Origin: Termitomyces sp. T153
Lineage: Eukaryota > Basidiomycota > Agaricomycetes > Agaricales > Lyophyllaceae
Assembly: GCA_018296165.2 (NCBI GenBank)
Contig: JACKQL020000037.1
Location: forward strand, 310,001-374,000
Reading direction: 5' to 3'
Length of the DNA: 64,000 bases
Of the stretch, positions 55,994 to 64,000 are shown piece after piece (the first letter of the stretch is position 1; each line of letters opens with the position of its first letter). The translations under genes were made by a program, and so were the position numbers. The notes under the pieces were generated by a model. The model did no database searches. It was not told the origin of the DNA and worked only from the letters and a program-made list of their open reading frames with translations.

Positions 55994-58900
55994 CTACGCA
56001 GAGTAGTTCCAAAGCCCAAAAAACGCGCCAGCAGAAGAAACCATCTCGACCGCTTTGCCGACTATCGTGATTTCGTTGCGCGTTGGACTCAGAGGAGACG
56101 AAGGCGGAGAAAGGTCACTGCGTGGCGGAGAGATGCTGTACGAGGTGCTAGGCTCTGCGGGAGACACTGCGGGGACAACCAGCGGCGATTTGATCTTGGG
56201 GGTATATGTCGCCGTTGGAGTTGGATGTGATTGCGACGAGAATCGATCTGACTCCTGCATGAAAGCGGGTGTGGTTTCGGCGACGGTAGCAACAGTTGAT
56301 ACTTGTCGCATGTGTATGACAGGAGAGTTGGAGGGCGTTGGTTGGATATTACGTTGGCATTCTTCAGCCGTACGGACGTCAATCGGGACGGCGACAGGTA
56401 TGGGCAAAGGGGCCGCCTCTGACCCTGCCACAATGGCGATGTGTGAAGGTACGACAGTGGTGGAACTGTTTGACGAGCAAGATGGCGAGGACGACACCGA
56501 CGACCCGGACGCTTTAGTCTTAGACGTCACCACACTGAGTCTCGGCGTTTCAGATTCGGTGGCGGGAGACGGGAGAGCCGTTGACGCAGGAGAAACCCTA
56601 AGCAAACTATCCTGCACTCCCTCCGGGCTCACGTTATGCCCTTGTCCGGGTCCAAGCCTCTTACCATCTACCCGTTCCCGACCTCTCGGCCTTTCCCTCT
56701 CCCTATCACTCCTGTCCCTATCCCTGTCCCGTTCATACCGTCCTCCTGTATATGTCGCCGTCACGCCGCCAAAATCCCAACCTTCAGGCGACAGGCTTCC
56801 CAGCGAGTTCGACCCCGTCGAACGTTCCCTAGAGATGGACGACCCTGTCCTTGTATTCGACCGACCGCGCTGCTGCTGCGGCTGGGCTGACCCAACGTCT
56901 TGATAGGATTGCGACCCGCGACTCCGCGGGGGCGGGGATAGCAAGGAGCCAGCAGAGGCTGGGAAAATAGACGAAGACGAGCTCCGCCGCGGAATGTATA
57001 CAGGCCCATGAGTATGTCCAGGGCCGGAATCAGATGCAGAGGACGCGGGCGCTTGTGACCCGTCACCAGATATGTCGGTAATCATAGCAGGGGAAGGTGT
57101 ACGAGAGTGCGACCGTGAGTGTGATCGGGACCGCGATTTCGATCGTGAACGTTCACGTTCATTCATAGCTTCTTCACGTGCAGCAGGACTGGTTGGGAGT
57201 GCGCCACGTCCTCTATAGAGGTCTATTGTTGCACTACGTCCATATGACAAAGAGGAGGACGATGAACGGCGGGAACGAAAGTCTTCGCCAACGTCTACGC
57301 GTTCATAGCTATGCGTTGCGTCGGGACCAACGACGACCGTCGGGACCGGGGCACTGCCATGCACACCACGATTGATCGTGACTGTACTATCTGCATTATC
57401 CGCATCGAGATCGGCATCATCAACTCCGACACAGAACAGGGTCGCTCTCCGCCGATAGACATCTTGATCACCATTCCCAAACCCATCCTCATGGTCCTCC
57501 ATCACATCCGCATTCACAAACTTCATGTCCTTCTTCTCTTCCCCATCTCTCTCCCGCTCGTTAACAGATATCCTCTGTTCGCTTTTCCTCCTGAAGCTAT
57601 AGTTGCTCCCAAGCGTCGGGACATACACCAGCTCAACCGGAGTCTGCCCACCAGAGGATTCGCTCTCCTCATTCACGTTACCCTTTCCCTTGCTCTTCTC
57701 CAACCATCTCGACGCACCGCTCCAAATTCCGTCATCACTTCCTCCTTCATCGCCAAAGCCCTCGCTCCATCCTCCATGATGATGCCCATAGTACCCATGC
57801 GTGCCCGTCTTTAAAATCGTCGGGGCTATTGGAGCAATCGTGACATGCGTAGCCTGTACTTCAGGGCTGATAGCACTCCTTCGTTCTGAAGTAGGCGTGT
57901 GTATGAGAGGAGGAGCATTACGGCGTTTTCGTGACCCAGATGAGGGATGAAATCGAGGACGATATGTGCTTGTTGAGCTGGTGCTGTATCGGCGATGAGA
58001 GGGTTGTTTCTCCGGGTTGAAATGATCGGGAGATTCAGATGTTGGGGAAGTAGAGTTTGACATTGAAGTAGAGGTAGAAGCAGATGAGGAAGATGAGGCT
58101 GTGGATGAGGCTGATTGGGAGCGTGGGGAGTTAAGTTTTGTCCGCGAGTAAGAACGCATGTCGGTCACTCCATCGCCTTCATCCTCGTCTGCTTGTCCCT
58201 CTTCATCTCCTACTCCATCTTCGTACGAATCAGAGTCGCTGCCTGATACACGATTTCCACGGAACCGCTCATCCCACATAGAGAGCGAGACAGCTTCAGC
58301 GTCTTCGTCTGACTCGTCATCATCTGCATCTTCTTCGTATCTAGAGTTGAGAGAGCGCTATTTTTAGAGAAAATAAGACAAGAAAAGGCATATAGACAGA
58401 CCCATCATCGTACCCCCAGGAATTCCTGCCATAGGGATATCTGCCGGCAACGCCGTGATGAAGAGTATCGTCATCGTCATCATTAACGTCGTTATCGTCA
58501 TCCTCGTCATCTTCTGTGTAACCTGATCTCTTTTTGGGTTTGTCTATAGCAATGCATTGCTCGACAAAGGTATTGAAAGAGATGTGTCGTTTCTTCTGAC
58601 CATTTCGTTGTGAAGGGGCTGGAGTGGTAGAATCGGAGCTTTGATTATTGCAGCTAGAATAACCATCAGGACTGTGAATGCCTGTTGGCGAGGGGGGTTG
58701 CGCTGGAGGGTCGATCCTAGGGGGCGAGTCTTTCCGGAAGGCACGATTTGAACCCCAGCGCGCAATATGGGTATCACTCTTGGTATGAGGAAGAACTGGG
58801 CGACGTGGCTTTGAAGATCCGTCCGGTTTGTCTACAACGTGTGGTGGAGGATGAGCAAAGTAGGAGACTTCGCTGTCGGGCTCCGTAGGGCTAAATACTG

Positions 58901-59376
58901 GACTTGTGAGGTCGCTAGTCAGGAGCTGGCTGATACTACGGTGCTTAAGGATGGGCTTATGTGTGGTAAGATCAAGACCAGGGGATGGGAGAGGTTTCGG
59001 CGGTGGCGCCCAATCTCCAGCCGTATGCAAGGGGCCATAAAGCCAGGTAACATCCGAGTCCTTGAGCCTGCGACAACTGAGACGGAGGTCGACAGTGATT
59101 TGGATCCGCTCACCAGTTGAGTGTCTCTGGTGTAACAGTACCGAGACCGTTGCGCTGCTTCCACCAGGTGCGCCAGCTTGCGTTCTCGAGGCGCACGCCG
59201 TTGGCAATCTCGTTCTTCTGGCGCGTCATGTTCCGCCATGAACGCCAGACATCCTCCTCCTCCCAATTGTGGGAGAGATAGTCGACTTGAGCACGGGGAA
59301 GGGTAGCGACAGAAGAGTCATCGGGGGTGGAGTTGGCGGCGACGGAGACAAGAAGGACCGGGAGGTAGTTGGCCAT
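55994..59376 (-). CDS. DUF1752-domain protein, Reg1-like PP1 regulatory subunit
   Basis: Likely regulatory subunit of type-1 protein phosphatase, by analogy with yeast Reg1 in glucose repression. Exons 59376-59114, 59067-58402 and 58340-55994 give 1091 residues; both introns are short (46 and 61 bp, GT-AG). The N-terminal DUF1752 (AreA-type) domain, residues about 32-88, has VDYLSHNWEEEDVWRSW and GVRLENASWRTWW. At about 249-262 lies HISFNTFVEQCIAID, the counterpart of Reg1's phosphatase-docking region. An acidic stretch follows, then VELVYVPTLGSNYSF. The rest is long, Ser/Arg-rich disordered sequence with an RS repeat (RSRSKSRSRSHSRS) and a conserved-looking end KAVEMVSSAGAFFGLW. It starts 243 bp after the stop of the upstream monooxygenase. 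The family is fairly clear; the physiological role is inferred. Confidence 0.8.
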
Positions 59377-59619
59377 GGTAACGAGCGACCGGCTCGCAGC
59401 GAGCTCGCTGTTGTGAGCGACGAGGAAAGAGAAAGAAAGCTAGGCCAAAACCAAAACGGACATGGATTCGATCTCAGCTGATCGCTTCGGATTTTCCGCG
59501 TGATATCTTAGACAATTTCCATTGCATGCGGAAATGGACGGAACTTGCTTTCAGCTGCCTTGCCGTCTCCGAGAGAACCCGGCCACCGCAAACTAAGAAT
59601 AAGTATTTTCCGATTCTAA

Positions 59620-61800
59620 CTAGCGTAAGAACGACCTGGCCTCCCTTTCAAACACTGTCCCAGACTTGTTCACCACCTGCAGCGCCTTTCTGCGTCCCAG
59701 CAGCGGCGAGTCGTCCTCGTTCCGTATGTAGTATGAAAGATCTGCCGTCTTGTCCACCTCCGTCTGCGAGTACCCGTTGCCCAGCCAAGCAAACCGGTTA
59801 CCTTTGTACGTGATTTCCCAGTCGTCATATCGTGGATCGGCAATTGCCTCCAGATAGTGCAACGTGCTCCCCGGCCACAAAGCGCTCACTTTGCCCGAAA
59901 CGCTGTTCGCCTTGTACCAAGACTTGCAGTCATGTTCCCACACCGTTTTCTTCATAAACGCGTCTTTGTGAGCAATGAAATCTTCCACTGCCTCTGGTTT
60001 TGGGGAAAAACTCCGGATGTTCTCTGTCTGCCAGCGATTCGCGAATTTAAGAATATAGTCGATCTGTGCTTCTGAGCAATTTATTTTCTTCCGTCACTGA
60101 CCCGGATGAAACAATCAATTGAATGACTTGCCAACGGAAGACAGCACCGGTCCATTCCCTATGGGGCTGTTGGGCCCAATAACCAGGAAATAATTCGGGA
60201 ACCCCGCGACTCCCATCCCGAGGTATGCCTTGGCCTCCTTACTCCATTCTTCCCTCATACTTCGTCCCTTCACACCCTTCACACTGAACCTCGGCATATA
60301 TGACGTGTCGAACCCCGTGGCGCAGATTAGTACATCAAACTCACGCTCCATCCCATCCGAGCTTATGCATCCTCTTTCCGTGATCCGTTCAATGTTCCCG
60401 TATACCACCTCCACATTCTCCTTGGACAAGCCTTCAAGGTATCCCACACCTGGGGTGATCCGCCGACACCCCACACCGTACTTGGGCACCAGCTTCTCCG
60501 CGAGCGGCGTCTCCACTCCCCCAAGCTTATCATTCATAGCCTGCACTAGCTGCGCAAAAAGTGTTTTCTGCTGGTCAGAGTCCACTAGGAACATAGAGAA
60601 AATGTTATTCGTCGCATTTTCTTGCCTCTTCCGATACGCAAGATGTGCTGCAGGATCCGTCCGAAAGAGTTCACGTTCTTTCTCGCTATAGACGTGTTGC
60701 TCAAAGCCTTGTGTCGGAAACACCCAGGTCGGGCGACGTACAAAGGTTGTCAGTTTTGCGACCTTTGGCTGGATCGCCGGAAGGACTTGGATTCCGGATG
60801 ATCTGTTCAAGACACATATCTAAACATCATCATGGCGTAGATTAAACGAATACGTACCCGTTCCCAATCAGGCCGACACGTTTCCCCTCCAGATTGACCG
60901 AACGATCCCAATCTGCCGTGTGCAGTAATAAACCCTTGAAATCATGCAGCCCCGCAATATCTGGCCACTTCCACGCATTAAGCACTCCGGAAGCATTCAC
61001 AAGTATATTCGCGTGATCGATTACTTTTTCTCTGGGTGCTTGACTGTTATCACTTTTTCCTTCGGGTCGTGCAAGGTCTGTGATCTCGACGTCCCAAGAA
61101 TCAGTCTGGGAATTCCACGTAGCATTATCGACCCTGTGCTGCAGTTTGACGTACTTGTGGAGAGCGTATTTGGTCGCGAAGGATTCGAAGTAGTTACGGA
61201 TCTCGTCTGAGCTTGCGTATACGGCTGACCAATCGTGTTTGGGCTCGAAAGACCAGGTATACGTGTGTGCGGGGATGTCGCATGCGCATCTAGAGTGTAA
61301 TCAGGTGAGTGTTAAATTTGCAATGTATCGCGAGTATGAAATGAATATAAATTTCAAATCGTCGAGTCCAAGTGCTCCAAGTTCAACAAATCCTTGAGTC
61401 ATGCATACGAAGCGAGTGTGTCTGAATCTGAATATTGCGAATATGGATCGGAAGGTTCGATCGTACGAATTCTAGAACGTATTTCACTTCAATCGGAAGA
61501 CACGCACCCGGGGTACCGATTCTCGAACCAAGTCCCAGATATGTCTTCGTTCTTCTCATACAACACGAGCTCAAAATTATTAAACGAACGCTGGAGTTTG
61601 TATGCCAATAGGAGACCGGATGCGCCAGCTCCTATACAGATAATCTTCATACGCCTTTCAGAGTGAATAGGGTCTTTGAGTCGCGGATCAACTCCCTCTG
61701 CGCCATTGGTCTGTGGCAGCGGTGTGGTTTCAACCTGAGGCTCGAGATGTCGACCATTTGGAAAAAACTCGTCCGGCGGTGTAGATCGTGAAAGGCTCAT
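59620..61800 (-). CDS. FAD/NADPH monooxygenase, Baeyer-Villiger type
   Basis: Inserts oxygen next to a ketone or oxidises a heteroatom, using FAD and NADPH. Exons 61800-61508, 61289-60858, 60802-60132 and 60071-59620 give 615 residues. The FAD-binding GAGASG is at residues 57-62, followed by the NRYPG-CACDIPAH signature. The BVMO fingerprint FKGLLLHTADWD is complete, and GLIGNGSSG is the second Rossmann motif for NADPH. ATGFDTSY and the GPNSPIGNGPV region follow. Intron 3 (60131-60072) begins GCAAGT, a GC-AG intron, and using it restores SSVEAQIDYILKF. Intron 1 is 218 bp, long for this locus. A 49-residue N-terminal extension without a signal peptide precedes the FAD motif. The substrate is unknown; relatives include secondary-metabolism enzymes. 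Confidence 0.9.
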
Positions 61801-63208
61801 CTTATCGTGTTGTGGCTGTCCAACGAGCTCAGGGTTGTACCTATAAAGACAAACGGTATGGGCATTTCAATGCTGTAGCGTGTGCTTTAAGTACGATAAT
61901 GGCTAGCTAACACATTCATGTGATAGAATCTCATGGGAAAGTCCTTAAACATCGCCTCCGGACGATAAAAAAGGTAACAGAAAAGGTGAGTGGATGTTGA
62001 AAAGTAGAAGTCTACTTATTCAGCTTTTAAGTATGGTTTTGCATTCTGACCAGACTTTCGTCAGGTGTTCGTTTGTGTCCAAGTGGCGTATACGCGTATA
62101 CAACCTTTCTGCATCGTACTCATGATATAGGAGAAATGTAAAAGCTTTCTGGTGCATCCGTCAGAAAATCTTATGTCATGGGCCCGGATAGGCGGTTCTC
62201 ATCGATGTCTCAGACAGCAGAAACAGTTTCGAGGCGCCCGTAACTCACACAAAACCCGCTAATTGTGATTTTCCGAAGGCAGATGGGAAAAAAATTAATA
62301 TCACGAGCTGAGAGCTGTCCTGGCATCCCAGGGCCTATGAGGCCATTGTGTCATGTGTGTTCCAAGACGCGATGTAGAAGCCGCGGAAGTCGAATCCATA
62401 ACATTAGGCTAAGTAAGAGCCGGAAGTCGAATCCATAACATCAGGCTAAGTAAGAGCTCGCTGTCATTGCTTGAGTTGGGGTTACGGGACCGTCTGAAGA
62501 TTATCTGGAACGACTCGAATAAGAGGACGAGGTGGCCTACATTAGGTTGCCAAACATATTGCAAAAACAGATGAATTGGACGGATGGATGTACACATCTA
62601 TCTCATGGACTACCTCCGAAAAGCTCCAGGCCGCTGACCATATAACAATGATGTAAAAGTCGACCAGACGATATAGAATTCAAAATGCTGCGATCAGGGG
62701 ACTGATTCAGTTACTAAAACCGGTACGCCATGCGTGTGGGGAGCACTGACAAATTACGATGAGAGGAGCTTCAAGCCTAAGGCCATGTGCGAATTAGTTG
62801 ATATCAGCATAAACGTTGATCAGGATGCCCCGTTGATTCCTGTGCAACTACCGTCGGAGCCCTCAATGTTCGCGGTCACAGTAAGTCGTTGAGAAGTTTC
62901 CTGGTGGACATGATGTATATCTGCTGACATGCGTATATCTGTCACCTGAGATTTCGCTCTTTTGACGGGCAAACACCGCGAGCAATTGTTGGACTGACTT
63001 ACATATGGTGTAATGGAAAAGTAATCTCCCCTCCTCTCCCCTTTTTCTTTTCTTATTTTCCCCGTACGATAACCATCATAAGATCCATCGTCCGCATTGT
63101 GCGTTGAAAAAATCGGTTTTTTCGTTGAGGCAGTGAGGACAGAGATCATTTCATTTGTGATCAACAAATCTTACAAATACACGCATGAATATTGACTATC
63201 CCGCGCCG
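61801..63208. other. 1.4-kb spacer between monooxygenase and MFS genes
   Basis: CG-normal DNA with no credible gene. It holds the monooxygenase promoter and a 37-bp direct repeat (62384-62457). Confidence 0.5.
62384..62457. repeat. 37-bp tandem duplication
   Basis: Two adjacent 37-bp units starting CGGAAGTCGAATCC differ at one base. Probably a recent slippage or duplication event. Confidence 0.9.
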
Positions 63209-64000
63209 CTAGGTCTGGTACCGGAACTCGGGGTGTAAATACCCAAGCTGTTCAATTTCCGTTGGTGATTTTCCTTGCAATCTATAATCGCGCTCCCCAC
63301 GATCACGCTTGGCATTCTCAAGGCGAAGGTAAATGTAGCACAAAGCAACGAGGACACAAATGCCACAGCTGGTGGAGAGGTTAAGGGAATTGCCGTTGTG
63401 ATAGTCTGGGGCATCCGTCGGAAGGTATGTCCACACTCTGGGCGAAAAGTCAGCAAACAAAGAGACTTGTGCTGCGATTGGCTGACACGCACGCGATGAC
63501 GGATCCTAGTGCCCCAAGGCCTTTAATGAGAAAACTGAGCACTATGTACCTCAAGCCTTACAAAAAATTCGAACTATACCTGGTACCATAGCAGTAGTCA
63601 CAGCTCTGACTGTGTCGGGCGAGGCATTGTCTGTTGCCCATGCAAGGACCTTCATTTGTATACAACTTTAGTATAGCGATGATCTGCCGAGTGAGCACTC
63701 ACCAGTGGGCCACCAGGAGAGGCACCAGCAAGGGATAAGAAGCATGTTGCATAGCTATGACAGGTCAGTGCGCCTTCCTCCTTGAGAACAAAATTCTGAC
63801 CGAGCCTGAGAGTTTCGCGTCCCGATAGAGATGGCATATCCCACAACCATAAGCAATGCACAGAACAGTGTGACAGCAGCCCTTTGTCGTATCCTGTAGC
63901 TAAAATAACAAACCGTAACCGACCACACAGTAGCCACAACGTAGGGAGGAACTGTACGCAGTTGCGCTTGGATAACAGCTGAGTGATGGATCAGAAAACT
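63209..64000 (-). CDS. MFS transporter, Dal5-like, C-terminal part (5' end outside window)
   Basis: Last five exons of a permease of the same family as the gene at 37358-39896: 63978-63801, 63754-63703, 63649-63580, 63520-63493 (28 nt) and 63437-63209, all GT-AG and phase-consistent. Readable marks are QAQLRTVPPYVVATV, ALLMVVGYAISIGTRNSQAR, SPGGPLVLAWATDNASPDTV, AMVPGLGALGSVIA and the C-terminal RLENAKRDRGERDYRL. The ends match the subgroup of organic-anion or vitamin symporters. The region upstream of 63979 is intron, and the remaining exons lie beyond the window. It and the other MFS gene are not tandem copies: the sequences differ and 23 kb lies between. Confidence 0.85.

Noticed and set aside
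56055..56903. Plus-strand open frame of 282 codons opposite the Reg1-like gene
   Set aside because: Mirror of a long GC-rich, Ser/Arg-rich coding exon; no motif, and the sense frame is strongly supported.
62820..63167. 115-codon minus-strand frame
   Set aside because: No motif, odd composition, lies in the spacer downstream of the MFS gene.

Overview
The window is nuclear DNA from a filamentous basidiomycete, most likely an Agaricomycete. Host genes carry many short spliceosomal introns (mostly 46-80 bp), and the mobile elements are Ty3/Gypsy and Helitron types typical of that group. No tRNA, rRNA or CRISPR array was found.

Layout. 1-5876: end of a pantothenate synthetase gene, a wax-synthase-like membrane acyltransferase, and two tandem SAM methyltransferases. 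6236-14830: transposon block I. 14831-18700: an island with HMG-CoA synthase copy 1 and a truncated RPP40 pseudogene. 18707-26844: transposon block II, with Gypsy remnants, two solo LTRs and dispersed repeats. 26845-40900: gene-rich DNA with HMG-CoA synthase copy 2, intact RPP40, an unrecognised Ser/Pro-rich protein, a VPS9-CUE Rab GEF, a small membrane protein and a 19-exon MFS transporter. 40912-54655: transposon block III, a decayed Helitron carrying five solo LTRs (one of them inside another). 55994-64000: a DUF1752/Reg1-like protein, a Baeyer-Villiger-type monooxygenase and the end of a second MFS transporter.

The strongest signal is mutational. The three transposon blocks have lost almost every CG dinucleotide, while gene islands a few hundred bases away keep theirs. 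Where decayed and undecayed repeat copies can be aligned, each CG I checked in the undecayed copy reads TG or CA in the decayed one. One LTR (49395-50586) inside block III still has its CGs, so it looks like a recent arrival. This fits CpG methylation followed by deamination, or a CpG-targeted RIP-like process, confined to transposon domains with sharp edges.

The repeats can be peeled apart. Six solo LTRs have matching 5-bp or 4-bp target duplications (one 4-bp pair has a single mismatch). For five of the six, removing the LTR at the duplication reconnects an open coding stretch of the host element. HMG-CoA synthase was duplicated together with its neighbour RPP40; both synthase copies are intact, but only one RPP40 is. 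The acyltransferase, the methyltransferase pair and the doubled mevalonate-pathway enzyme could relate to terpenoid chemistry, but no cyclase, P450 or PKS lies in the window, so that is only an inference.
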